A stretch of 64,000 nt of DNA from SAR202 cluster bacterium AG-426-M11 (GCA_003213095.1 QCNV01000004.1:1-64000); one strand, 5' to 3'; counted from the first letter of the stretch, positions 1-11,337 are shown. Numbers and translations are program-made. The notes: generated by a model from the letters alone, not told the origin.

Positions 1-1
1 T

Positions 2-688
2 TTCCCGGGCATAACTATTTTGTTTCACTCAGTGGTAATGTCAGGGTTTGATAATGTTTCGATTACAAATAATTCAACACTAGTTACAGGTATCACATTC
101 ATTTTAGTTGGAGCTTTTACTTGGTACTACAATTGGAGACATGCTCAATCTAGAACAGAAAACGGCTTAGATTTGGGGTCATCTTCACGACGAGCTTACT
201 TTTTAACAATATTTGGCATTGGTGTGGTACTTTTCGCAATTAGTGCCCTAACCATTCTTTTTTTCTCAATACTACATATTTTAGAGCTTAAATTTGGTGT
301 GGAAACCATTAAGTCTACTAGAATATTCATATCTATTATTGTAGGTATTGCTGTGATAGTTCCATTTCATTATCAAGTTTATAAAAATGAAAAAAAATTC
401 TACAAAACAACATCTTCACCTAAACCATCTATCAAAAAAAATGTGACTATATTATGTCAAATACAAGACTCTGAATTTTTACAACAACTTCAATCTGATC
501 TAGGTTATTCAATTAATGCAGTAGAGTGGAGTGACGAAGGAATTGAAAACATTTCTACAAAATATTTATCAGTTTCAAAAATTACAGATGCAATAAACAA
601 TACTAAGGGTTCTCATGTGATAGTAATCTTAGAAGAAAATGGGGCAAAAGTATTTTCACATTCTGGCAAAACCATCAAAAAGTTCTAA
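2..688 (+). CDS. DUF5671-like multi-TM membrane protein, 5' truncated by window edge
   Basis: Frame stays open upstream of the TTG at 20 to the window edge; several hydrophobic segments; 'TFILVGAFTWYYNWRHAQ' and 'RRAYFLTIFGIGVVLFAISALTILFF' resemble DUF5671. Confidence 0.55.
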   Translation, partial: FPGITILFHSVVMSGFDNVSITNNSTLVTGITFILVGAFTWYYNWRHAQSRTENGLDLGSSSRRAYFLTIFGIGVVLFAISALTILFFSILHILELKFGVETIKSTRIFISIIVGIAVIVPFHYQVYKNEKKFYKTTSSPKPSIKKNVTILCQIQDSEFLQQLQSDLGYSINAVEWSDEGIENISTKYLSVSKITDAINNTKGSHVIVILEENGAKVFSHSGKTIKKF

Positions 689-1266
689 TTAAAATTTTCT
701 TTGATTAAATCCATTAACACAAAATCTTGTCCACCCCTCCTAACAGGTCTAACTTCTTTAAACCCCACTTTGGCAAAAGCTGATTGAGCTCTATAATTCC
801 AAGATAAGGTATGCAAATAAACTCTGTGAAGTTCGAGTGTATTAAATAAATATCTTACAATTACCTGCAAAGCGTCAGACCCATAACCTTTTCCCCAATA
901 ATCTTTATGCCCAATCATTATCCCTATCTCAGTTTCTTTTTTTTGAGGATTTAAGTCATAATACATAACATTGCCAATATGAACCCCATCTAAAGTTTCT
1001 AGAGCTAGTCGCTTAGAACGGTAACTGGCAAAACGCATTTCTTCACGAGAATACCTATAAAAATCATCATAAGACATAGATATTGGACGTGTAGCATCTA
1101 ATCTAGATAGTTCTTGATCAATTCTCCATGAGTATTCATTTTCAATATCTTCTAAACGTTTTTCTCTGACCCGAACTTTCTCCCCCAACTCATCTACTAG
1201 CGGCAAATCTTTTAATTCATCTTTAGTCCAAGAAAAAGCTTTTTTAAACAAAATAAATCCTAACAA
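685..1266 (-). CDS. GNAT family N-acetyltransferase (RimJ/RimL-like)
   Basis: 'EIGIMIGHKDYWGKGYGSDALQVIVRYLFNTLELHRVYLHTLSWNYRAQSAFAKVGFKE' is the classic GNAT acetyl-CoA-binding and C-terminal pattern. Confidence 0.85.
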   Translation of the reverse strand: MLGFILFKKAFSWTKDELKDLPLVDELGEKVRVREKRLEDIENEYSWRIDQELSRLDATRPISMSYDDFYRYSREEMRFASYRSKRLALETLDGVHIGNVMYYDLNPQKKETEIGIMIGHKDYWGKGYGSDALQVIVRYLFNTLELHRVYLHTLSWNYRAQSAFAKVGFKEVRPVRRGGQDFVLMDLIKENFN

Positions 1267-1442
1267 ATTAACTTATTCATTATTAGATCACAAATTTCAG
1301 AAATTTGTTCAATATCTTGTATGAATTTAATTTCAGTTGTATGATAGGTCGGATATCATAATGAGATAGTCCTGAAAAGGAGGTTTTTTTTTTGCAAATA
1401 AAAATTTCTAAACCTAGTATCTCCCCAGTATCATTCATAATT

Positions 1443-1471
1443 AACTTGTCCTTAGAGACAAGTTTTTTTTT
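1443..1471 (+). terminator. Intrinsic terminator/attenuator in the pyr leader
   Basis: AACTTGTC-CTTAGA-GACAAGTT (perfect 8-bp stem) running into a 9-T tract, 18 nt before the pyrB ATG at 1489. Confidence 0.7.
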
Positions 1472-1488
1472 GCATATCAAAATCTCAA

Positions 1489-2478
1489 ATGAAATACTGC
1501 GCGGCACTCATGATTGATCCCAAAAGTCACATACTTGATCTTGACCTAATGTCTTTATCTCAGGTAGAAGCAATTCTTGATGATGCTGATGAAATGACGA
1601 AAATTCTGAACAGTGATTTCAAAAAAACTGAGGAATTAAAAGGAAAAACTATTATTACCTTATTTTTTGAACCTAGCACTAGAACTAGATCATCATTTGA
1701 ACAAGCAGGAAAAATTCTTGGCGCAGATGTAATTAATATAGTTAATTCTAGTAGCAGTTCAAAAAAAGGCGAATCTCTATACAATACTGCCTTAACTATC
1801 CAATCAATCAAATCTGATGTGATTGTTTTAAGACATCCACACTCAGGAGCTCCATACTTTTTATCTAAACTGTTACAAGAATCTACAATCATCAATGCTG
1901 GTGATGGAATGCATGCACATCCAACTCAAGCACTGTTAGACATGTATGTTATGAAAAAGCATCTCGGTACCCTAAAAAACAAAAGGATAGTTTTTATTGG
2001 AGATATCTCTCACAGCAGAGTTGTCAGATCAAACATTTTAGGACTAAGTAAATTTGGTGCCAAAATAGTTTTATGCGGTCCTCAAACATTAATACCTCCT
2101 GACTTTTTATCAAATAAACATTTACCGGAAAATCACCCATTCAAAAATATTTTTTATGAGCCAAAATTAAATGATGCAATAGATCAAGCAGACGTAATCA
2201 TGCCATTAAGATTACAACGGGAAAGACAAGATTCAGGGTTATTACCATCATTGAGAGAATATTCAACTTACTTTGGGATCTCTCTGAAAAAATTACAAAA
2301 CGCAAAACCCAATACTATTGTCATGCACCCGGGACCTGTAAATGAGGGAGTTGAAATCGATCACAATGTAGTCCATGGTCAAAATTCTGTGATTCAAGAA
2401 CAAGTATTCAGTGGAGTAGCAATTAGAATGGCTATATTAAAGTCAGTAACACAAAATAAGGCTTTGAAAGTTGAGTAA
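1489..2478 (+). CDS. pyrB: Aspartate carbamoyltransferase catalytic subunit (start at 1489 or ATG 1510)
   Basis: 'FFEPSTRTRSSFEQAGKILGADV', 'HPTQALLDMY', 'HPGPVNEGVEI'. Confidence 0.95.
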   Translation: MKYCAALMIDPKSHILDLDLMSLSQVEAILDDADEMTKILNSDFKKTEELKGKTIITLFFEPSTRTRSSFEQAGKILGADVINIVNSSSSSKKGESLYNTALTIQSIKSDVIVLRHPHSGAPYFLSKLLQESTIINAGDGMHAHPTQALLDMYVMKKHLGTLKNKRIVFIGDISHSRVVRSNILGLSKFGAKIVLCGPQTLIPPDFLSNKHLPENHPFKNIFYEPKLNDAIDQADVIMPLRLQRERQDSGLLPSLREYSTYFGISLKKLQNAKPNTIVMHPGPVNEGVEIDHNVVHGQNSVIQEQVFSGVAIRMAILKSVTQNKALKVE

Positions 2479-3787
2479 AAACATATTAATTCAGAAAGGG
2501 AGATTAATTAATCCTGCTAATCAAACGGATGGGATTTATGACATTTTAATTCAAAACAATATTATTTCAGACATATCAAATCATATTCAACCCAATAACA
2601 ATTTTGAAATCATTGATGCCACTAATAAAATAGTAGTTCCGGGATTTATAGATCTCCACTGCCATTTAAGAGAACCTGGTCAAGAATTCAAAGAAACAGT
2701 TGCTACAGGAACACTAGCTGGAGCTGCAGGCGGGTTCACTACGTTGTGTGCAATGCCAAACACAATTCCGCCAATTGATTCAAAACCGCATATAGAATCA
2801 TTGTCAAACATCTCCAAAGAAACTGGAGCAATAAGAGTTCTACCAATAGCATCGGCTACCATGAAAAGTGAAGGTAAAATACTCACAGAAATGTTTGAAC
2901 TAGCAGATGCAGGAGCTATTGGATTTAGTGATGACGGAAACCCCATTTATGATCCCTTTATCATGCGTCAAGCGTTAAGCTATAGTTCTCAATTAAACAT
3001 CCCAATAATAAATCACTGTGAAGTGCCTGAACTTTCTAAACATGGAGTAATGAATGAAAGCTGGGTCTCAACACAACTAGGGTTACCTGGAATCCCAAAC
3101 TCCGCAGAAGAATCTATGGTAGCCAGAGACATTATGCTCTCAAAACTTACAGGAGGGCATATTCATATTGCTCACGTCAGCACTAGCGGATCTGTAAATT
3201 TGATTAGAGAAGCAAAAAAAGAAGGAGTAAATATTACTTGTGAAGTAACTCCACATCATCTCACACTAACTGACACAATTATTTTAAACAAAAATCTTTC
3301 TGATCAAAATTTTGTCACATCACATCATTCATATGACACAAGAGCAAAAGTCAATCCTCCTTTGAGAACTTCATCGGATGTTCAATCATTAATTGAAGCG
3401 CTAAATGATGGAACTATAGATATTATTGCTACTGACCACGCTCCTCATAGCGATATTGATAAAATTTGTACTTTTACTGAAGCTGCGTTTGGAATTAGTA
3501 ATATCGAAACTGCCTTTAGTCAAATTTATCAATTAGTAATTAATCAACAAATTTCATTACACAAATTAATAGAATCTTTAACTATTGCTCCAGCAAGAAT
3601 TCTAGGGGCTCAATATGGGAATTTAGAAAAAAACAAGCCTGCTGATATCACTATTATAGATTTAAATGAACAATGGAAAGTGAATCCTGAAAAATTTCTA
3701 TCTAAAGGAAAAAATTCTCCATTAGATGGACACACCTTAACTAGCAAAGTATTTAAAACAATTTATCAAGGGAAAATAGTCTTTTGA
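2471..3787 (+). CDS. pyrC: Dihydroorotase
   Basis: 'VVPGFIDLHCHLREPGQEFKETVATGTLAGAAGGFTTLCAMPNT', 'TDHAPHS'; overlaps the pyrB 3' end. Confidence 0.95.
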   Translation: MSKNILIQKGRLINPANQTDGIYDILIQNNIISDISNHIQPNNNFEIIDATNKIVVPGFIDLHCHLREPGQEFKETVATGTLAGAAGGFTTLCAMPNTIPPIDSKPHIESLSNISKETGAIRVLPIASATMKSEGKILTEMFELADAGAIGFSDDGNPIYDPFIMRQALSYSSQLNIPIINHCEVPELSKHGVMNESWVSTQLGLPGIPNSAEESMVARDIMLSKLTGGHIHIAHVSTSGSVNLIREAKKEGVNITCEVTPHHLTLTDTIILNKNLSDQNFVTSHHSYDTRAKVNPPLRTSSDVQSLIEALNDGTIDIIATDHAPHSDIDKICTFTEAAFGISNIETAFSQIYQLVINQQISLHKLIESLTIAPARILGAQYGNLEKNKPADITIIDLNEQWKVNPEKFLSKGKNSPLDGHTLTSKVFKTIYQGKIVF

Positions 3788-4911
3788 CCAATCAACTTAA
3801 ATTTTCAATGAATGAAACTGCTTACCTAGTCTTATCAGATGGGTCAGTTTTTGAAGGGCTTTCATTTGGTAGTGAAAAAACTTCATACGGAGAAGTAGTT
3901 TTTAATACATCAATGACAGGATATCAAGAGATATTAACTGACCCCTCCTACTCAGGACAAATAGTTGTTCCAACATACCCTATCATAGGCAATTATGGAA
4001 TTAACGAAAAAGCTAATGAATCTAAACAGATACAAGTCTCAGGTTTTGTTGTCAGGCAGTATTGTGATTCTCCTAGCCATGCCTCTAGCACATCTAGTAT
4101 TCATGATTTTTTAGCTTCACAAAACATCCCGGGAATTCATGAAATTGATACTAGAGCTATTGTAAGAAAAATCAGATCATCTGGCGTAATGATGGGGGCA
4201 ATAGCTATAGGAATTACACCTGATCAAGCATTAGAAAAAATTCAATCTTCTAAAGCATATAACCTCACCAATTTTGTTGAAAAAGTCACCACTACAAAAC
4301 AATATGATTGGGCTAAAAACACAACACCGCTCGAACCTAACAATAATTCTTTAAATATTCTAGTTTCTGATTATGGTGTCAAATACAACATTCTTAGAAT
4401 TCTTGAGGCTAAAGGATGCAAAGTTACGGTATTTCCATATGATACAACAGCCGAAGAATTGCTAAGCCTAAACCCTGACGGAATCATGCTTTCACCAGGT
4501 CCTGGGGATCCTGAAATGTTAAATGAAACAACAAAAATTGCTAAAGATCTAATAGGTCGTGTACCGATCATGGGAATATGTTTAGGTAATCAGATACTTG
4601 CAAAGGCATTTGGAGCCAAAACTTACAAATTACACTTTGGTCATAGAGGTGGCAATCATCCTGTCAAGGACTTAGAAACTGGGAGAGTTTATATTACTGC
4701 TCAAAATCATGGATACGCTGTAGATCCTGAATCTTTACCCCCTGAATTAGCTGTCACTCATATAAATATGAATGATGGAACTGTTGCTGGCCTAAAACAT
4801 GTTTCTTTACCAGCCATGAGTATCCAATACCACTCTGAAGCCTCGCCAGGGCCTCAGGATAATGAATATATTTTTGACCAGTTTATAGAAATGGTCAAAG
4901 AATTTAAGTAG
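3784..4911 (+). CDS. carA: Carbamoyl-phosphate synthase small subunit
   Basis: '[26 protein letters not shown]', class I amidotransferase '[34 protein letters not shown]'. Confidence 0.96.
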   Translation: MTNQLKFSMNETAYLVLSDGSVFEGLSFGSEKTSYGEVVFNTSMTGYQEILTDPSYSGQIVVPTYPIIGNYGINEKANESKQIQVSGFVVRQYCDSPSHASSTSSIHDFLASQNIPGIHEIDTRAIVRKIRSSGVMMGAIAIGITPDQALEKIQSSKAYNLTNFVEKVTTTKQYDWAKNTTPLEPNNNSLNILVSDYGVKYNILRILEAKGCKVTVFPYDTTAEELLSLNPDGIMLSPGPGDPEMLNETTKIAKDLIGRVPIMGICLGNQILAKAFGAKTYKLHFGHRGGNHPVKDLETGRVYITAQNHGYAVDPESLPPELAVTHINMNDGTVAGLKHVSLPAMSIQYHSEASPGPQDNEYIFDQFIEMVKEFK

Positions 4912-4913
4912 AG

Positions 4914-7900
4914 GTGAATTTGAAAAATCCATATAACAAAGTTTTAGTAATCGGTTCTGGTCCTATTGTAATCGGACAAGCCGCTGAGTTTGATTATGCA
5001 GGAACTCAAGCATGTAAATCATTAGAAGAAGAAAACATTAAAACAATCCTAGTTAATTCAAATCCTGCAACAATCATGACAGATGAAGAAACTGCTGACA
5101 GAGTTTACATAGAACCTCTAAGTGTAGAAGTTATTTCTCAAATCATTGAAAAAGAACAACCTGATGCTATTTTACCTACATTAGGAGGGCAAACGGGATT
5201 AAATTTAGCTGTAGAATTATCTGAACAAGGAGTTTTGGACAAATATAAAGTTAAGTTAATTGGCAGTACAGTTGAAACAATTAAAAATGCTGAAGACAGA
5301 GAACTTTTCAGGAAGCTATTATCAGATTTGGGAGAACCTGTGCCTCCGAGTGAAATTGTCGACTCACTTGAATCTGCCATAAAAGCTAAAGAAATTATTG
5401 GCCTACCAATGGTTATAAGACCTGCATATACGCTAGGCGGAACTGGCGGTGGAATTGCAACTTCTTCCCAAGAGTATGAAGAAATAGTTCAATCTGGATT
5501 AGCCGCAAGCCCTATTCATCAAGTTCTAGTTGAAAAATCCATAGTTGGATGGAAGGAATTAGAATACGAAGTAATGAGAGATTCTGCTGATAATTGCATC
5601 ACAATATGTAATATGGAAAATATCGATCCAATGGGAGTGCATACAGGAGATAGTATAGTAGTAGCTCCTAGCCAAACATTATCCGACCAAGACCATCAAA
5701 TGCTAAGGTCTGCCAGCCTAAGAATCATTAGAGCATTAGGAATTGAAGGCGGTTGCAACGTTCAATTTGCACTTGCACCAGGCAATGTAGTAGGTGACAC
5801 TTTACCTGACAGTGGTGAATCGGCAAACAGTTACTATGTAATTGAAGTAAACCCTCGAGTAAGCAGAAGTTCTGCACTAGCAAGTAAAGCTACGGGTTAT
5901 CCTATAGCAAGAGTAGCGGCTAAAATTGCTATTGGAAGAACTTTAGATGAAATCCCAAATCAAATCACACGCAAAACATTTGCAGCATTTGAACCAGCCC
6001 TGGATTATTGTGTAGTAAAAATCCCTAGATGGCCTTTTGATAAATTTAATTCAGGAGACAGAATTCTTGGAACACAAATGAAAGCTACTGGTGAAGTGAT
6101 GGCTATTGATAGAATTTTTGAATCAGCGTTTCAAAAAGCTATCAGATCTTTAGAAATATCTAACAAATCACTTGTATGGGAAGATCCTGAATGGCAAAGT
6201 ACTGAACAAATCATAGAATCTATTCGAACTCCGCATGATGAAAGAATTTGGGGTGTTCTAGCAGCTTTAAGGCGAGGAGTTTCGCCAGAAAAAATTTCAC
6301 AAACTACTGGAATAGATCCATGGTTTACTAGAGCGTTTCAAAAAATCACAGAGTTTGAAAAAGCAATCACTCAATCTCCTACAGATCCTCAAATCATTAA
6401 AAAAGCTAAAAAATTAGGATTCCCCGATGAAATTATAGCTGAGTTATCTACTCAAAACACATCTGAAATCAGAAAATTTAGAATTGAAAAAGGAATTATT
6501 CCCGTCTATAAAATGGTAGATACTTGTGCGGCAGAATTTGAGGCAGTAACTCCATACTTTTATAGTACTTACGAAACAGAAAATGAAGCATTTCCACTTA
6601 GAGGTGAAAAAGCAATAGTATTAGGAAGTGGTCCGATTAGAATTGGTCAGGGAATAGAATTTGACTATTGCTCTGTTCATGCAGCTAAAGCTTTATTAAA
6701 GAATAATATCAAAAGTATTATGATTAATTCTAACCCTGAAACAGTTTCAACTGACTTTGATATAAGTGACAGATTATATGTAGAACCCTTAGATTCAGAA
6801 TCAGTTTTAGACATCATTGATAATGAAAATAATTTTGGAATCAAAAAACAAAACTTTCATATACCATCTATAGTCCAATTTGGTGGACAAACAGCTATCA
6901 ATTTGTCCCAAATTTTAGATCAGACCAATAATCCCGTTTTAGGTTCTTCTGCTCAATCAATAGACATAGCCTCAGACAGACATCTTTTTGAAGAATTTCT
7001 GTCAAAAACAGGAATTCCAAACCCACCAGGGGATACTGTTCTAACTATCGAAGAATCTGTCACTGTTGCTAATAATTTAGGTTATCCTGTTTTGGTTCGC
7101 CCTAGCTATGTTTTAGGTGGGAGAGCTATGGAAATTGTTCACAACGACACAGAATTAAAAAATTATATGCATAAAGCTATAGAGGCAGGAAGTGGCAAAA
7201 GAATTTTAATTGACAAATACTTTGAAGGAAGAGAGGTAGAAGTAGATGCAATTTGTGATGGTGACAACATTTTAATTCCTGGAATCATGGAACATGTTGA
7301 ACGAGCAGGAGTTCATAGTGGCGATTCAATGGCAATATATCCAGCTCTAACATTATCTGACCAAGAAATAAATACGATAGTTAATTACACAGAAACTATA
7401 GGTAAGTCCCTAAATATAAAAGGATTAATGAATATTCAGTATGTTGTGGTAGGTGGAGATACGTATAGAAATCCTTCAGAAAAACCCAAAACAGATGATA
7501 CTGAAATATATGTAATAGAAGTCAACCCTAGATCAAGTAGAACTATTCCATTTATCTCAAAAATTACTGGGATTCCCATGGTGCAATTAGCAGTAGACAT
7601 TATGTTGGGGAAAAAACTTTCTGATAGCAAATATGGGACAGGTTTATGGAAAAAACAACAATTAGTTGGGGTAAAAGCACCTGTTTTTTCAATGTCAAAA
7701 TTAGCCGGAGTCGATACTTACGTCGGCCCAGAAATGAAGTCAACAGGTGAAGTCATGGGATTAGACTCCAATTACGAGTCTGCCACTACAAAAGCTTTGA
7801 TTGCATCAAACATGATGCTGCCAGATAGTGGATCAATCCTATTAAGTATTGCAGACCAAGATAAGGAAAATGCAATACCATTGATTAATGCACTACATAA

Positions 7901-8240
7901 AAACTCGTACAAAATTTTTGCCACACAAGGAACTGCAAAATTCATAAACTCACTAGGAATCCCTGTAATTGAAATTAACAAAAGGTTAGAAGATGGGCAT
8001 CCAAACGTAGTAGATATAATCCAAAATTCTACTGTCGATGCAGTAGTGAATACCGTCACAGGAGACAGAAGCGTTTTACAAGATGGATTCCACATCAGAA
8101 GAGCTGCAGTAGAAATGAGAATCCCATGCTTTACATCATTAGATACCGCAAGAACAGCTTCAGAGAATATCAGTTCAAGATCATTAAACTATAATGTAAA
8201 AACTATCGATGAGTACTTAAACAACACAAAACAGGAATAA
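4914..8240 (+). CDS. carB: Carbamoyl-phosphate synthase large subunit
   Basis: 1108 aa; duplicated ATP-grasp halves ('[27 protein letters not shown]', '[28 protein letters not shown]'); GTG start. Confidence 0.97.
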   Translation: MNLKNPYNKVLVIGSGPIVIGQAAEFDYAGTQACKSLEEENIKTILVNSNPATIMTDEETADRVYIEPLSVEVISQIIEKEQPDAILPTLGGQTGLNLAVELSEQGVLDKYKVKLIGSTVETIKNAEDRELFRKLLSDLGEPVPPSEIVDSLESAIKAKEIIGLPMVIRPAYTLGGTGGGIATSSQEYEEIVQSGLAASPIHQVLVEKSIVGWKELEYEVMRDSADNCITICNMENIDPMGVHTGDSIVVAPSQTLSDQDHQMLRSASLRIIRALGIEGGCNVQFALAPGNVVGDTLPDSGESANSYYVIEVNPRVSRSSALASKATGYPIARVAAKIAIGRTLDEIPNQITRKTFAAFEPALDYCVVKIPRWPFDKFNSGDRILGTQMKATGEVMAIDRIFESAFQKAIRSLEISNKSLVWEDPEWQSTEQIIESIRTPHDERIWGVLAALRRGVSPEKISQTTGIDPWFTRAFQKITEFEKAITQSPTDPQIIKKAKKLGFPDEIIAELSTQNTSEIRKFRIEKGIIPVYKMVDTCAAEFEAVTPYFYSTYETENEAFPLRGEKAIVLGSGPIRIGQGIEFDYCSVHAAKALLKNNIKSIMINSNPETVSTDFDISDRLYVEPLDSESVLDIIDNENNFGIKKQNFHIPSIVQFGGQTAINLSQILDQTNNPVLGSSAQSIDIASDRHLFEEFLSKTGIPNPPGDTVLTIEESVTVANNLGYPVLVRPSYVLGGRAMEIVHNDTELKNYMHKAIEAGSGKRILIDKYFEGREVEVDAICDGDNILIPGIMEHVERAGVHSGDSMAIYPALTLSDQEINTIVNYTETIGKSLNIKGLMNIQYVVVGGDTYRNPSEKPKTDDTEIYVIEVNPRSSRTIPFISKITGIPMVQLAVDIMLGKKLSDSKYGTGLWKKQQLVGVKAPVFSMSKLAGVDTYVGPEMKSTGEVMGLDSNYESATTKALIASNMMLPDSGSILLSIADQDKENAIPLINALHKNSYKIFATQGTAKFINSLGIPVIEINKRLEDGHPNVVDIIQNSTVDAVVNTVTGDRSVLQDGFHIRRAAVEMRIPCFTSLDTARTASENISSRSLNYNVKTIDEYLNNTKQE

Positions 8241-8241
8241 C

Positions 8242-8751
8242 ATGCCAAGTGACATACCACCTCATATTCATGGAAAAGATTTACCAAAAGGGGTGAAGAA
8301 GTCTACGGTTTCTGTTACATGTGATCATTTAGAAAAAATGCTTCATGTAGCTTCTCAAGGAGAATTTTCTTTTTTTTCTGATGAACCCGAAAAAATGGGT
8401 GGAGAAAATGAATTTCCTGCTCCTTTAACTTATGTAGCCTCTGGAATAGGGTTTTGACTACTGACTAACCTGAAGCGGTACGCTTCAATGAAAAAAATTT
8501 CAATAAAATCTGCTCAAGTCAAAATCGAGTTGGATTTTTACTTATTTGGATCTATTGTTGATGAAAATATTGAAAGTGGTGTTTCAGAAGTTCGAAGCTT
8601 TTTTGAAGTCTCTTCAGAGGACAATTTTGAAGATGTTTTAAGCGTTATAAAACTTGCTAAAAAAGGGTGTTTTGCAGAAAGTCTAGTTATTAACCCAGTA
8701 AATCTAGAAAGTGTTTGTATAATCAATGGCAAAAAAATAGAAAATCTCTAA
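8242..8751 (+). CDS. OsmC family protein, probable selenoprotein (UGA 8455-8457 read as Sec, residue 72)
   Basis: ORFs 8242-8457 and 8488-8751 share one frame with a single TGA between them. Joined product reads '...FPAPLTYVASGIGF-U-LLTNLKRYASMKK...VIKLAKKGCFAESLVINPV', matching the OsmC pattern with U at the first catalytic Cys and the second Cys retained. SECIS-like hairpin follows. Confidence 0.8.
8455..8487 (+). promoter_or_regulatory. Candidate bacterial SECIS element
   Basis: UGA, 13-nt spacer, then TGAAGC-GGTAC-GCTTCA (6-bp stem; 7 bp with loop GUA if the G-C closes). First loop G lies 19 nt after the UGA, and the loop begins GG as in E. coli fdhF. Confidence 0.72.
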
Positions 8752-8766
8752 ACTGAATATTTCAAT

Positions 8767-11337
8767 ATGATTCCCTTAAAATTATCAATCGAAAACTTTA
8801 TGTGTTACCAAAGTAATGTACCTACTTTAGATTTCGATTTACTTCATGTCTCTTGTATATCAGGTGAAAATGGACATGGTAAAACAGCAATTTTAGATGC
8901 AATTACTTGGGTTTTATGGGGGAAATCTAGAACAAGAACACAAGAAGAATTAGTAAATCAAAAATCTGATCACATGAGTGTTTCATTAGATTTTTCAATT
9001 GATTCAGACAAATACCGTGTAGCTAGAAAATTTTCAAAAACAAGTTCACAGGGTAAAACTGAATTAAATTTCTTTTTGTTAAATGAATCCGAAGCTACCT
9101 CCATAATGGGCAATACGATTAAAGACACCCAAGAAAAAATTATAGATGTAATTCACATGAATTACGAAACTTTTATTAATACTTCCTATTTAAAACAAGG
9201 TAACTCAGATAATTTCAGCAAATCTACACCTTCTGACAGAAAAAAAATTTTGTCAGAAGTTTTAAATTTAGAATTTTATGAAAACATATCAAATCACTCT
9301 AAAGAAATTGCCCGTCAATTAAATGAGAACCTAAACAAAAATAACGCCTTATTAAGCCTAAGAAAAGAAGATTTAATCAACCCTAAAGAATTATCAAAAT
9401 CATTAAAAAACAAACGGCAGCAACTTGCCGAAATAGAAGATGAAATCTCTAATCTTAAACAAAATATGTTGGATTTACAAAATCAAAAAACTAATTTATC
9501 TGTACTCGAACAAAAAAAAATTACAAATTTATCACTTATTCAAACTAATGAAAAAGACATAGAATCCTTAAATGATCAAGTGGAAAATTGGAACAAAGAA
9601 TCAATTAAATTTCAAAAAATCCTCCAACAAACTGAAAAAATTCAATCCAATGTAATAATCCTCAATGATTATCAAAAACAAGTAGCTGAATTATCTAAAA
9701 CATTTTCAATTTTAAGAGACCTTGAAAAACAACAATCTGAACAAAAACATTCTATAGATTTAGAAAAACAAAAAAAACAAATCGACCTAAAAACACTCCA
9801 AGAAACTTATACATCATTAAAAACATACCAGAAAATCACAATCCCTAAAATTGAATCAGATTTAAAAAATGCTGAAATAAAATTAAAAGATTTGAATAAA
9901 TCTATTATTTTATTAGACAAGAATTTAGATCTGATATCTGAAATCAATTCAAAAATTGCATTAATCGAAATCAATAATGCATCACTTAAAAACACCATGA
10001 ATGATACTAGGCAAAAATTTGATTTATTGCAAACATCAAATAATCATTGTCCATTATGTTCTCAATCATTAAATGAACAAACTCATATGCATATAGAAAA
10101 GGAATTAAAAAATCTAGGGCAAAATAGTCAAGAAACATTTTTAAATAATCAAAAAGAAATTGCCCAATACAAAGATCAAATATCTAAAATTGAATCTGAA
10201 AATTCTCCTCAAAAAACTCTAGCTTTAAATGAAAAACCAATGATTGAATCTGAAATCACTTTACTAAAATCTAAATTAGAAGAAGAAAAGAAAAAGATTG
10301 TAAACATACATGAAACGGCCAAAACAATTGAAAATTTAAAACTAGAAATTTCTGGAGATAACTTTGCTAAACATCACAGAGCCAAATTGATTGAAATCGA
10401 CTCTCAAATTCAATCTTTAAATTACGACCCAAAAATTCACACACAACTTGAACAGGAAATTTCAAGATTAATGCCATACTTAGATTTAAATTCAAAATTG
10501 CATGAATCTGAAAACAATCTAAAATCTTTGAATTCAAACATTACAATCTCTCAAAAAAATATATTAGAAAAAAAATCTCAAAATTCAGACTTATATAATC
10601 AAAATTCAAAAATAGAAAAAGAAATCACAAATTTTACCAACGTTGATAATTTACTGATTTCCACGTCAACAAAGATAGACCAATCATCTCAATCGAAACA
10701 AAACTTGATCTCAGAAATTATAATTTTAGAAAGAGATTTAACAAAAAACCAATCTATTCAAAATGAGGTATTACAATTAGAAACCTCCGTTACATCTATT
10801 CAAAATGAATTAGAAATTTATCAAGAGTTAAGTGCAGCCTTTGGAAGAAATGGAATTCAAGCATTATTAATCGAACAAGCAGTACCTGAAATACAAAATA
10901 ATGCAAACGAATTAATTGAAAAACTATCAGAAAACAAAATGCAAATTTTATTAAACCTTACTGGGGGGAGATTAGATAGACAAACCGGAATTCCTTCCGA
11001 GGAATTAGAAATCAAAATTTCAGACGAAATGGGAATTCGTAACTATGAAACTTATAGTGGAGGAGAATCATTTAGAATAGATTTTGCCATTAGAATAGCT
11101 CTTTCAAAATTATTAGCTTCAAGATCAGGTGCTCCATTGCCAATACTATTTATAGACGAAGGTTTTGGTTCTCAAGACTTCAGGGGACAACAGACTATGA
11201 TTGAAGCAATACAATCCATTCGAAATGATTTCAAAAAAATAATAGTAATTACTCATGTTGACAGCATGAAAGAAAGTTTTGAAGAAAAAATAGAAGTTTT
11301 CAAATCTCCAGAAGGATCTACATTTCAGATCATTTAA
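8767..11337 (+). CDS. Rad50/SbcC-like AAA ATPase with coiled coils and zinc hook
   Basis: Walker A 'GENGHGKTAILDAITWVLWGKSR'; hook 'CPLC'; 'YSGGESFRIDFAIRIALSKLL' signature; 'LFIDEGFGSQD' Walker B. Confidence 0.9.
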   Translation: MIPLKLSIENFMCYQSNVPTLDFDLLHVSCISGENGHGKTAILDAITWVLWGKSRTRTQEELVNQKSDHMSVSLDFSIDSDKYRVARKFSKTSSQGKTELNFFLLNESEATSIMGNTIKDTQEKIIDVIHMNYETFINTSYLKQGNSDNFSKSTPSDRKKILSEVLNLEFYENISNHSKEIARQLNENLNKNNALLSLRKEDLINPKELSKSLKNKRQQLAEIEDEISNLKQNMLDLQNQKTNLSVLEQKKITNLSLIQTNEKDIESLNDQVENWNKESIKFQKILQQTEKIQSNVIILNDYQKQVAELSKTFSILRDLEKQQSEQKHSIDLEKQKKQIDLKTLQETYTSLKTYQKITIPKIESDLKNAEIKLKDLNKSIILLDKNLDLISEINSKIALIEINNASLKNTMNDTRQKFDLLQTSNNHCPLCSQSLNEQTHMHIEKELKNLGQNSQETFLNNQKEIAQYKDQISKIESENSPQKTLALNEKPMIESEITLLKSKLEEEKKKIVNIHETAKTIENLKLEISGDNFAKHHRAKLIEIDSQIQSLNYDPKIHTQLEQEISRLMPYLDLNSKLHESENNLKSLNSNITISQKNILEKKSQNSDLYNQNSKIEKEITNFTNVDNLLISTSTKIDQSSQSKQNLISEIIILERDLTKNQSIQNEVLQLETSVTSIQNELEIYQELSAAFGRNGIQALLIEQAVPEIQNNANELIEKLSENKMQILLNLTGGRLDRQTGIPSEELEIKISDEMGIRNYETYSGGESFRIDFAIRIALSKLLASRSGAPLPILFIDEGFGSQDFRGQQTMIEAIQSIRNDFKKIIVITHVDSMKESFEEKIEVFKSPEGSTFQII

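Noticed and set aside
1283-1507. 74-aa minus-strand ORF with internal repeat (ILICKKKLVSKD / IFICKKKTSFSG)
   Set aside because: Repetition reflects the duplicated T-tract leader modules upstream of pyrB; overlaps the pyrB start and has no protein-like features.
1560-8095. Minus-strand ORFs inside the pyr/car operon (1560-1895, 2680-2946, 4371-4571, 5138-5380, 7436-7630, 7772-8095)
   Set aside because: Antisense shadows of strongly recognised coding sequences.
8242-8457. Interpretation as a pseudogene or two independent small genes
   Set aside because: Single TGA exactly at the OsmC active-site Cys followed by a SECIS-like hairpin, with intact frame on both sides, favours selenocysteine; pseudogene kept as the alternative to test.
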